Below, piece after piece: positions 11,889 to 22,131 of a DNA stretch of 64,000 bases. The notes beneath the pieces were generated by a model. It saw nothing but the letters and a program-made list of their open reading frames with translations, ran no database searches and had not been told where the DNA came from. Each line of letters begins with the position of its first letter. Within the stretch, counting starts at the first letter, position 1. Both the position numbers and the translations under genes were made by a program. The stretch is from Manihot esculenta (lineage: Eukaryota; Streptophyta; Magnoliopsida; Malpighiales; Euphorbiaceae), in NCBI RefSeq assembly GCF_001659605.2, contig NC_035175.2, positions 30,599,705 through 30,663,704 of the forward strand, in the 5' to 3' direction.

Positions 11889-14081
11889 TGTAACGACCCG
11901 AAAATCGGACCGCTACTGGCGCTAGGATCCAGGTCGGCATAAGGCCGCCGGGACCCATAGCAAGCCTGACATGTAACCTGTAAACCTGTTTAATCCCATA
12001 CATGATCAACAACATAAATAAAATTTAAAACTTTTCCTTACATTCATACACCAAACTCAACCTGTGCATGTACTAAACATAATCATAATCATGACCCCTC
12101 TGTGGGATCTCATCAATGCCCCAATGGGCGGTACAATATATGTTGAGTTGGTTTACATAAACATTATAAAAAGATCTAGGATCATGCGTTAAAAGGGATA
12201 CCTTATACATAGGTCAAGCACAACCTCTAATCCTCAATATCATTACATTACATAGCTATTCATAACTTTACAATTCATCATGTCCACATTCTATCTATTA
12301 CAAACACATGACTTCATTACTCTTGCGGACCTCTTAGTCTACCCTGTACCTGCAAACCTGGGGAATATGGGAAAGGGGTGAGCTACTAGAGCCCAGTGAG
12401 CAGAATAATAATAACTATTTAAAACACATGCTATCATGTAATGCATCACATCACAACCATATCACATCAAGGATGGACTTGTCACCAAGGGTCCTCTACA
12501 TAGTCCAACTGTGCCAGGGGCGTAGTGCAGGCCACACCTGGTCTTTCTCTTACATAAAACATAACATACATGTCCAACTGTGCCGGGGGCGTAGTGCAGG
12601 CGACACCCGGTCTTTCCCTTACATAGTGCTAGGGGCGTAGTGCAGGCCACACCTGGTCTTACATATCATATCATATCTCATCATACTGAGGACCAATGGG
12701 TCATCCAACATCCATCCACAATAACATCAAGATATGCAATGCAACATATTCGTGAATTCTAATGCAAACAACTTAAAATATCACATGGCATTTATGATGG
12801 ATGATTCATGTTAAAACTTCAATTTATTTAAAACATAAGAGTTTATTCTACTCACCTCTGGCTAGCTCTGACACTGACTGAAGCAGCTGACTCACTGCTG
12901 AGGTCCTCGGTTCCTCGGGTCCGAACCTACACAGGTGGACTCAAATGAGGGACCAAACAACTAGAATATAACTCTAAAAACATCCCCCAAAAACCTTCTA
13001 AAACTCCTCAAAACATCCATGCAAAAACATGCAAAGGAAGGCTGGACAGGGCACTTTCGGCGGCAGGTTCGGCGGCACCTTCGGCGGCCGAAACTCCCAG
13101 ACAGAGGCGAAACTCATGCATGTTCGGCGGCCGAAACTCCCAGATAGAGACGAAAGTCTCCTTTCGGGGGCAAGCTTCGGCTGCCGAACCTGGTTTCTCC
13201 CTTAGTGGCAGAAACTCAGCTCTCCTATGCATATACGCCTCCCATTCCATCCAAACATGCATAAACCTATTCTACAACACACATACACAAGCATACAAGC
13301 TCCTAGGGGCTTCAAATTATCTAAAACCCCATCTACAACACATCAAACATGCATTTGCAAGCCACATTGTTCAAAAACACAACATAAACTCATAAACCTA
13401 ACCATAAGCTAAACATGCATTCTACCCCATGGATCTTCATAAAACTTACTTAAAACTTGCAATGAGCTTAAGATTGGCTTTTACCTCTTGAAGATCGAGA
13501 GAGAGACGACCTAATCTTGGAGATGGGAGATTTTCAACTTCCTTGGGTCTCCAAGCTCAAAACTTGCTCAAAACTTGAAAATCTTCAAAACAAGATGAAA
13601 ACTTGTGAAAATCGTGAAATATTTGAAGGAAGAACTCAAAGATTGGTGAGGGGCGGCGGAGAGCTCACCTTGGCCGAAAATGGGGAGAAAAGCTCGCCCA
13701 TTTCGGCTAAGGGACCCTTTTATAGTGGCTGGCCAGGCCACGTTGGGGGGCCGAACGTGCCTCCGCATGCATTCCATGTTCGGCGGCCGAACTTGAGTTT
13801 CGGCGGCCGAACCTGGACTTCCCTCACTTATGCCTTCGGGGGCCTAAGGCACACCCGAAATGCCTGTATGTTCGGCGGCCAAACTTGAGGTTCGGCGGCC
13901 GAACCTGGGTTTTCCTCCAAGATTGTTTTCATGCAAAAACTCATTTCCTTTTATTCTTAAAATCATGAAATACATTAAAACATTTTATGAAAACATGTTT
14001 CTACCCTACTAGAGGCTTCCGACATCCGAGATTCCACTGGACGGTAGGAATTCCGATACCGGAGTCTAGCCGGGTATTACA
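11889..14081 (-). repeat. 3' LTR of element B
   Basis: 2193 bp, the partner of 37947-40232. TATA (minus TATAAAAG) at 13717-13724. The hairpin units lie at about 12507-12660, the CACGAATATG box near 12750, and motif clusters at about 13055-13190 and 13740-13905. Two blocks of motifs found in the partner LTR are absent here. Confidence 0.93.
12507..12660 (-). repeat. Tandem hairpin units in the B 3' LTR
   Basis: Three units of about 40-70 bp, each with inverted arms around a loop containing GGCGTAGTGCAG (plus reading). Arms are CCAGG/CCTGG in unit 1, CCGGG/CCCGG in unit 2 and CTAGG/CCTGG in unit 3. Unit 2 keeps pairing through a double change, and the same variant is present in the partner LTR (about 38638-38672). 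Confidence 0.8.
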
Positions 14082-14118
14082 TTCTCCCCCCCTTAAGAAC
14101 ATTCGTCCCCGAATGTTC
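14082..14118 (-). promoter_or_regulatory. Polypurine tract of B with adjacent inverted repeat
   Basis: In minus reading a G-rich tract (AAGGGGGGGGAGAA) abuts the 3' LTR at 14081 and would prime plus-strand DNA. Directly before it is a perfect 9-bp inverted repeat, GAACATTCG and CGAATGTTC with a four-base loop (14097-14118), which is also found at the same place in C. Confidence 0.85.
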
Positions 14119-14189
14119 CTCAACTAGCACATGCAAGGCATACAACATATCATACACATAAAACACATGAAACATATAAGAAACTAACC

Positions 14190-17100
14190 TTAGAAAAGAT
14201 AGGGGTATTGCTGGAGCATGGACTCCCGTGTCTCCCAAGTGCATTCTTCCAAATTATGGTGGTTCCACAGGACTTTCACCATCGGGATTTCCTTGTTTCT
14301 TAGCTTTCTGATCTGGGTGTCAATGATCCGTACTGGCTGTTCAACATAGGTGAGATCCTCTTGGACCTCCACATCAGGCTCACTAAGACCCTTGCCCGGA
14401 TCTGACACAAACTCCCTCAATATTGAAACATGGAAAACCGGATGGATTCTTTCCATTGAAGCAAGTAAATCCAGCTTGTACGACACATTCCCAACCTTTT
14501 GCAAGATTTCAAAGGGTCCAATGTATCATGGGGCTAGCTTACCTTTCTTCCTGAAGTGAACCACTCCTTTCATAGGAGACACCTTGAGCAATACTAGATC
14601 CCCCTCCTGAAACTCTACCTGTCTTCTGCGGATGTCTGCATAACTCTTTTGTCTGCTTGCAGCCGTCTTGATCCTTTCTCTGATTATGGGTACTACCCTG
14701 CTAGTAATTTCTACTAGCTCAGGCCCTGCCAAGGCCTTTTCTCCAACTTCTTCCCAGCAAACAGGTGATCTGCACTTCCTCCCATACAAAGCTTCATATG
14801 GAGCCATCCCGATGCTAGCATGATGGCTGTTATTGTAGGCAAACTCCACCAAGGGTAGATGCTGCCTCCAAGAACTGCCAAAGTCCAGCACACACATTCT
14901 GAGCATATCCTCTATGGTCTGGATGGTTCTTTCTGATTGTCCGTCCGTCTGTGGATGGAAAGCAGTGCTAAAATCCAACCTAGTACCCATGGCGTTCTGC
15001 AGACTCCGCCAAAATCTGGAGGTGAACTGGGGCCCTCTATCCGACACTATTGAAACAGGAACCCCATGCAGCCTGACGATCTCATCGACATAGACCTGCG
15101 CCAATTTGTCCACAGAATAGCCACTCCTGACAGGGATGAAGTGAGTAGATTTGGTGAGTCTGTCCACAATCACCCATATGGAGTCCAATCTGTTGGACGT
15201 CGCCGGTAACCCCACTACGAAGTCCATAGCTATATTTTCCCATTTCCACTCTGGAATAGGTAGCGGGTTAAGCATTCCAGTCGGCTTCTGATATTCCAGC
15301 TTCACCCTCTGACACACTTCGCAGGCTGACACAAACTGTGCCACTTCCTTCTTCATAGCTGGCCACCAATAAACCTTCTTCAGATCTTGATACATTTTGG
15401 TGGCTCCGGGGTGAACGTTGTATCTTGCATTATGAGCCTCTCTCATAATGTCTCCTTTTAGCCCTATGTCATCTGGTACACATAGTCTGCTCCCATAGCG
15501 GAGGATCCCTTTGCTGTCGAATCTGAACTCACAATCCTTGCCTGACTGAACCGTCCTGGCAATCTTTACTAGCTCTGGGTTCTCATGCTGTTTCTGAGCC
15601 ACCTGCTCCAGAAACACGGGTGCCACTCTCATCTGGGCTACCAAAGCACCTGTACCAGATAACTCCAACTGTAGACCTTCCTCAATGAGCTTGTAAAACT
15701 CCTTCACCACTGGCCTCCTCTCTGCTGATATGTGGGATAAACTGCCGAGTGATTTCCGGCTTAAGGTGTCTGCCACAACATTCGGCTTACCCGGATGGTA
15801 CTGAATCTTGCAATCATAGTCACTCAGCAGCTCCACCCATCTTCTCTGTCTCAAGTTCAAATCTCTTTGACTCAGGATGTCCTGCAGGCTCTTATGATCC
15901 GTGAAGATCTCACATTTAACCCCATAGAGGTAGTGCCTCCACATCTTGAGTGCAAAGATTACTGCTGCCATCTCCAGGTCATGTGTGGGGTAATTCAACT
16001 CATGCTTCTTTAGCTGCCTAGAAGCATAAGCAATCACCCTCTCATTCTGCATAAGTACACAACCCAGTCCCACACGGGACGCATCACAAAAGACTGTAAA
16101 GTCCTCTCCACTAGATGGCAGGGCTAAAACTGGTGCTGAAGTCAACCTCTTCTTAAGCTCTTCAAAACTCTCCTCGCACTGGTCGGTCCACAGAAACTTC
16201 TGATTCTTCCTGGTTAGTCTGGTTAGAGGAGCTGCTATCCTTGAGAAGTCCTGAACGAACCTCCTGTAGTAACCTGCCAAACCCAAGAAACTTCTGATCT
16301 CTGACACTGAAGTGGGTCTAGGCCAATTAGCCATAGCTTCTACCTTCTTAGGGTCCACCTCTATCCCATTTTCTGTCACTACATGCCCCAAGAATGAAAT
16401 GCTCCTCAGCCAGAACTCACACTTGGAGAACTTGGCATACAAGCCATGCTCCCTCAAGGTCTGTAGAACCAACCTCAGATGGTGGGCATGCTCCTCTGCA
16501 TTCCTGGAATACACCAAGATATCATCTATGAAAACAATAACGAAGTGATCCAGGTACTAGTTAAACACTCTGTTCATGAGATCCATGAATGCTGCAGGGG
16601 CGTTGGTTAACCCGAACGACATTACAAGGAACTCAAAATGCCCATATCTGGTCCTGAAAGCTGTCTTTGGCACATCTTCTTCCCTGATCCTCAGCTGATG
16701 ATACCCGGACCTCAGATCTATTTTGGAGAAACAACCGCTCCTGCTAGCTGGTCGAATAGATCATCGATCCTTGGCAAAGGGTACCTATTCTTGGTAGTGA
16801 CTTTGTTCAACTGCCTGTAGTCGATATAAAGTCTAAGGGATCCATCCTTCTTTCTGACAAACAAGACTGGAGCACCCCAGGGTGAGGTACTCGGTCGGAT
16901 GAAGCCCTTGTCTACCAGCTCTTGCAACTGTTCTTTCAACTCCTTCAATTCTGCTGGTGCCATCCTGTAAGGAGGGATAGAGATCGGTCGGGTTCCAGGC
17001 ATCAGTTCTATCTCGAACTCTATCTCCCTAGCAGGTGGTAAACCTGGCAGTTCGTCTGGGAACACATCCAAAAACTCCCTGACCACCGGCACCGAGGCGG

Positions 17101-18404
17101 GCTCTCTAACCTGACTGCTAAGCTCTCTCACATGAGCCAAATACCCCTGACATCCCCTCCTAAGCAACCTACGAGCCTGAAGAGTTGATATCAGACCTCT
17201 AGGTGTACCCCTCCTGTCTCCCCTGAAGACGACTTCTGACCCATCCTGACCTCTGAACCTGACTACCTTGTCCCTACAGTCCAAGGTAGCACCATGGGTA
17301 GATAACCAGTCCATCCCTAGAATGACGTCAAAATCTGTCAAATCTAGAACCACCAGGTCGGTGGACAAGCATCTTCCCTCAATAAAAACTGGACTACACT
17401 GGCAGACTGACTCTGCCACTGATGGATCACACTTGGGTCCACTGACCCAGAGAGGACACTCCAGCCCAGAGATCATCAACCCCAACCTCTCAACGGCTCT
17501 CGGTGCAATAAAAGAATGAGATGCACCAGGTTCCATCAAGGCATACACATCTGAACAACCAATGACTAAGTTACCTGCCACCACGGTGTTAGATGTATTT
17601 GCCTCCTGCTGTGTCATCGTGAAGATCCGTGCTGGAGCTGATGGACCTTCGCCTCTGAAACCCACTGAAGAAGAGGCTGCCCCTCTCCCTCTACCTCTGC
17701 CACTGGCCTGAGTCGTGGCTGGAGCTGCTGGCTGCGCTACACTACCTGAAGCTGTCTGCTGGGACTGTGCCATCGGGGCTGCTCTTGGACATTCTCGAGA
17801 CATATGCCCCTCCTGACCACATTTGTAACAAGCTGTCGTCCCAAACCGACATACTCCCCTGTGTAGCTTACCACACCTTGCACAAACTGCATTATCCGCA
17901 CCAGAGCTTGAGCCACCTCCAAATCCCAGACTGGACTTAACCTTGTTCCAGAACTTGTTCTTCTTGGACTTCCTAGAGCCTCTGTCCCACTTTTTACTAC
18001 CTGAAGCTGCTGCACTCATAGAAGAAGAGCCTGGGGTCTTAGAACCAGAAGGCTGTGCCACTGACTGCTTGACTTTCCCCTCGATGATAGCACTAGCCTC
18101 CATCCTCCTAGCCATATCCACTATGGCATGGAAGCTCTCCCTATCTGCGAACTGGATCAAGGAGGAATACCTGGAGTGAAGTTTCATGATATACCTCCTT
18201 GACTTCTTCTGATCTGTGTCAAGAGTTTGCCCTGCAAACGGCAACAGCTCCAAGAATCTGTCGATGTACTCCTCTACACTCATTTCCTATGTCTGCCTTA
18301 ACTGTTCAAACTCAATCATCTTCAATTCTCTTGAACTGTCAGGAAAAGCCCATCTTGCAAATTCATTTGCAAACTCCTCCCATGATAGGCTGTCCAACCT
18401 CGGG
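14190..18404 (-). pseudogene. gag-pol: Gag-Pol of element B, C-terminal portion (gag core to chromodomain), disabled
   Basis: From right to left: end of gag with knuckle CYKCGQEGH, protease, RT, RNase H, integrase ([36 protein letters not shown]) and a chromodomain ending QQYPYLF at 14190. Lesions that I can place are a TAG just before codons MSVEEY (near 18288), a 1-bp deletion near 16735 that shifts the RT frame, a TAG at 16557-16559 beside the FIDD motif, and a TGA at 14526 replacing an Arg codon before YIGPF. The protease active site reads EPGAS, with Glu for the catalytic Asp seen in A, C, E and G. The upstream part of gag is at 36909-37674, separated by D. Confidence 0.92.
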
Positions 18405-18409
18405 CTCAC

Positions 18410-19632
18410 TGACAGGAGCGGTTGTCGAAGCCGGTCAAAAATAACCTTCTTGGTTACCTACAAGTTACAACTGCAGACAGTGGTGAAGGATCGTATCCAC
18501 AGAGAATTGATTACTTATTTGTTTAACTCAATCAAGACCAAGAGAGCTAAATTAAAGCACAAGTGAAAGCAAGTGAACAAAGAGAAATAGAAACAAAGTG
18601 CAAAGAAAGTAAAAAAGGGGGGTTTTGAGATGATTTGATTAACAACTAACAAAAGCAATTAAAACAGTAAGTAATCTAAAATAAGAGAGAAATCAATAAG
18701 AGAAAGGTCTAGTTGAAGATATGGATCCACTTTGGTTGTTTGGGTTGATCATTGAAACATGGTTACCTTGATTGATTCAATAGGTTGGTTATGGGGGTGG
18801 AAGACGCTTCTCACCACCATGTCTTTCCTTATGAACAAACTGATTAGGGAACGTCCTCTAACCAATTACTAATCAACAAATTGCCAAGGAACGTCCTTGG
18901 GCCATAGGCATCAAAACAATTGCCAATTGCATGAAGAACAAGAAAGATCCAAACCCTAACTACTCAAATGCATGAGATGATGTTAGATCATGCAATTTCT
19001 TGGGTTTTTGCACCAAGTGTTCAATGGACAGAATATTTCCAGCAATTACGGAGTAACAAATATCCTAATCCAACAGTCAATTAACTTTGCAATCAAGAAT
19101 CAAGTGGCCAATTTGATCAAAACAACAAAGCAATCTTAGAATCAAAGCACAATTGCATGAATATTGAATAAAATCAAAGACAAAAGTTTTTGTTCAGATC
19201 TCACAACCTTTTAAACAACCTTAGTTTCAACCAATCCTCAACTAGAAAGAGGGTTTCAGCCACTCATGGCTGAACCAAACAGAAAATAAAAGAAAAGAAA
19301 GCAAAAGATGAAGAACTAGGTGGGAGAGAGGGCTTTGGAGCCTTGCCGAATTTGAGAGATGGAAAAAGTTTGTCTTCTTGTCTTCTTGAGTCCTTTAAAT
19401 ATGTCTTGGAAGGCTGCCTAGGGTTTCATGGAAGTCCAGGAGACTTTTAGAGGCTGTCCAAAGTATCTTTGGTGTTGCATGTGCCTTGTTTGTGCATGTA
19501 TGAGGGCAAAAACGAGTTGCATGTGATTGAAGGCAAGTGGGGGCACTTTGGTCTTTTTACTTGCTGCCCAAGGTCTCCAAGATATTGCCCAAAGAGTTAA
19601 GAGGCTGCCCATGCACTAATAAGGAAGGTAGA
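18410..19632 (-). repeat. 3' LTR of D, outer segment
   Basis: Matches the start of the 5' LTR from 35089 onward, from GACAGGAGCGGTTG to AAGGAAGGTAGA. It carries a TATA-like TTTAAATA in plus reading at 19394-19401, with the equivalent at 36090-36097. It is interrupted by C after the duplicated GTAGA (19628-19632) and continues at 29468. Confidence 0.9.
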
Positions 19633-19989
19633 TGTAATACCCGGCTAGACTCCGGTATCGGAATTCCTACCGTCCGGTGGAATCTCGGATGTCGGAGACC
19701 TCTAGAAGGGTAGAATCATGTTTTATAAAAATGTTTTAAGGTGTTTTATGATTTTAAGTATGAAATTAAATGAGTTTTACATGAAAAAGTCCTTGGAGGA
19801 AAACCCAGGTTCGGCCGTCGAAAGTCAAGTTCGGCCGCCGAACATGCATGCGTTTTGGAGGCACGTTAGGCCCCCGAAAGCATGAGTGAGGGAAGTCAAG
19901 GTTCGGCCGCCAAACCTCATGTTCGGCCGCCGAACATTTGCATGGTTGCGGAGGCACATTCGGCCCCCGAACGTGGTCTGGCCAGCCAC

Positions 19990-19997
19990 TATAAAAG
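19990..19997 (+). promoter_or_regulatory. TATA box of the C 5' LTR
   Basis: TATAAAAG in the context CCAGCCACTATAAAAGGG, identical in the 3' LTR (27593-27600) and matching those of A and B. Transcription should begin about 25-35 bp downstream, so U3 is about 385 bp and the R-U5 part is about 1.8 kb, unusually long. Confidence 0.85.
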
Positions 19998-20228
19998 GGT
20001 CCCTTAGCCGAAAATGGGCGAGCTTTTTCTCCCCATTTCGGCCAAGGTGAGCTCTCCGCCGTCTCTCACCCATTTCTGATGTTCTTCCTCTAAATCTTTC
20101 GAGATTTTCACTTGTTTTCACTTGGTTTGGAAGATTTAAGCTTTTGAAACAAGTTTGGAGCTTTGGGAACTCAGGAGCTCGTTTTCGTGGATCTCCAAGT
20201 TTAGGTCGTCTCCTTCTCGATCTTCAAG

Positions 20229-20236
20229 AGGTAAGA
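20229..20236 (+). other. Conserved splice-donor-like site 1 in the C LTR
   Basis: CAAGAG/GTAAGAG. An equivalent AG/GTAAG or AG/GTGAG occurs in the LTRs of A, B, E, G and the solo LTR at the same relative place, about 240 bp after the TATA. It could pair with the acceptor at 22123. Sequence inference only. Confidence 0.45.
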
Positions 20237-20885
20237 GCCGATCTTAAGCTCCTTATGAGTTTTAAATAAGTTTTATGCAAGATCTAAGGGTAGAAATGCA
20301 TGCTAGGGTATATGTTGAGTTATGGATATATATTGATGTTTTGAACAATGTGTGTTGTTTGTGTATGTTTGAAGTGTTGTAGATGGGGTATATGCATGTT
20401 TGAGGCCCCTAGGAACTTGTATGCATGCTTTGGTTGAAAAATATGCATGTTTGGAAGGTTTGGAGGCGAAATGTGCAAAGGGAGCCAAGTTTCTGCCCTT
20501 TGGCAGAAACCAGGTTCGGCAGCCGAAGGTACTTTCGGCCGCCGAACATGGCTGGGGAGGCAGGCCTTTCGGCTGCCGAAGTTGCCCCCGAAAAGAGACT
20601 TTCGTCTCTGTCTGGCACTTTCGGCCGCCGAACCTAGCTGAGTTTCGTCTCTGTCCAGGACTTTCGGCCGCCGAAGGTGCCGCCGAAAGTGCCCTGTTCA
20701 GCCACTTCATGCATATTTTTCTGTGATGTTTTCATGATGTTTTAGGGGGTTTTTGGGGGGTATATTAGAGTCATGTTTATATATGTTTGGTCCCTCATTT
20801 GAGTCCACCTGTGTAGGTTCGGACCCGAGGAACCGAGGACCCCAGCAGTGAGTTCAGCTGCTTCGGTGTTGTCAGAGTCAGCCAG

Positions 20886-20893
20886 AGGTGAGT
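20886..20893 (+). other. Conserved splice-donor-like site 2 in the C LTR
   Basis: AGCCAGAG/GTGAGTGG. The same CCAGAGGTGAGTGGA is found in A, E and G LTRs, and B differs slightly. It is a good match to the plant donor consensus and lies upstream of the PBS. Confidence 0.45.
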
Positions 20894-21045
20894 GGAACTA
20901 AACTGAATCTTTTAAATAAAATGCTTTATCATGTTTCATGCATCATGATTATGCAGTAGGATGATTGCATTAGTTTTCACGAATATGTCGCATTGCATCT
21001 ATTGTTGTTGATGTGGGTGAATGTTGGATGACCCAATTAGTCCAA

Positions 21046-21240
21046 GACAGGAAGACCAGGACCCCATGCTACGGCCTGGCACAGAGTAAGCAAGTCCAGG
21101 CCCCAGTCTACAGGCCTGGCACAGAGTAAGGTACGGTTATGGGACTCGAAGACCAGGAGCCCAGAGGAGGCCCTGGGAAAATGGTAAGTAATGTGTGTTA
21201 TGACAGGAAGACCAGGCCCCATTCTACAGGCCTGGCACGG
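21046..21240 (+). repeat. Tandem hairpin units in the C 5' LTR
   Basis: Four units, each with CCAGG, a spacer of about 13-16 bases and CCTGG. Three of the four continue as CCTGGCAC. The same array lies in the 3' LTR (about 28650-28845). The units are in the transcribed part of the LTR, so they could fold as RNA. Confidence 0.8.
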
Positions 21241-21860
21241 AGTTAACTTGGACTATTTGGTGACGAGTTCACCCAACCCTTATGTGGATTGTTTGTGTTA
21301 TGATGCATTTCATTTGAGCATAGTGTTAATGTGTTTTACTAGCTCTACTCACTGGGCTTTTAGCTCACCCCTCTCCCTTTTCCCCCAGGCTTACAGGTAC
21401 AGGATATAGTGCGGGAGTTCGGATAGAGTGAAGAAGTTATGCTTATGTAATAGATAGATATGGACATGATCAGATTGTAATGTAAAAGTACAGTATAGTT
21501 ATGTAATGAGTTTTATGGATGTTAGTATGTGCTTGACCATAGATTGTTGTATCCCTTTTATACATGATCTTAGAGATTTTGTTAATGTTTATGTAAACCA
21601 ACTCAACAGATGTATGTTACCCATTGAGGGCACAGATGAGATCCCACAGAGGGATCAAAGTTATGTTTATGTTATGCACAGGTTGAGTTTGGTTGATGTT
21701 CAATGGCAAGAAAAGTTTTAATTTTTAAGTATATTGTTGATCATGTATGGGATTATACAGGTTTACAGGTTTTATGTTAGGCTTGCTACGGGTCCCGGCG
21801 GCCTTAAGTCGACCCGGATCCTAGCGCCGGTAGCGGTCCGATTTTCGGGGCGTTACAGAA

Positions 21861-21873
21861 TGGTATCAAAGCC
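21861..21873 (+). promoter_or_regulatory. Primer binding site of element C
   Basis: TGGTATCAAAGCC, complementary to initiator tRNA-Met with one mismatch (A where A, E and G have G). Three bases (GAA) separate it from the LTR. Confidence 0.88.
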
Positions 21874-22111
21874 CTAGGTTCATATGGTCGGACCTAGAGT
21901 GTCGGGCTCATAGAGGTTATAGAAGGTCAAGCACAATAGGAAAAGATCATGTCCACTAGGATAGGATGTGGAGTCCTGTCTTGCATGATGATGTGAAATG
22001 CCATGATTTTATGCATGTGCATTAATGATATGCTATGATATGTGATGTATGTGATGAGGGTTCATGTGTGCCCACATGAACCATATGATGCTAATGTTGC
22101 TTGTGATGTGT

Positions 22112-22123
22112 ACTGTTTTTCAG
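22112..22123 (+). other. Splice-acceptor-like site just before the gag ATG of C
   Basis: ACTGTTTTTCAG ends eight bases before the gag ATG at 22132. A (minus, AG at 3217-3218) and E (GTTGTTTTCCAG, AG at 48686-48687) have it in the same place. Splicing from the LTR donors to here would remove the PBS and most of the 2.1-kb leader with its many upstream ATGs. Confidence 0.5.
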
Positions 22124-22131
22124 AAAACAGG

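Larger units (their letters stand above)
19633..21857 (+). repeat. 5' LTR of element C
   Basis: Bounded by TG (19633) and CA (21857). The TATA box is at 19990-19997. Motif clusters lie at about 19809-19975 (U3) and 20514-20695 (transcribed part). Splice-donor-like sites are at 20231 and 20888, the CACGAATATG box near 20979 and hairpin units at 21046-21240. The pyrimidine-rich acceptor-like CCCTTTTCCCCCAG ends at 21388. Short ORFs on either strand in this LTR are by-products of the GCC-rich motifs. Confidence 0.96.

Noticed and set aside
12507..12660. CRISPR-like array in regularly spaced LTR repeats
   Set aside because: Units are few, directly adjoining, contain inverted arms and belong to LTRs of a plant element; there are no unique spacers or cas genes.
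22042..22131. N-terminal extension of C gag from the ATG at 22042
   Set aside because: The extension covers the leader and the splice-acceptor-like site, and A and E share only the start [10 protein letters not shown]. The ATG at 22132 is preferred.
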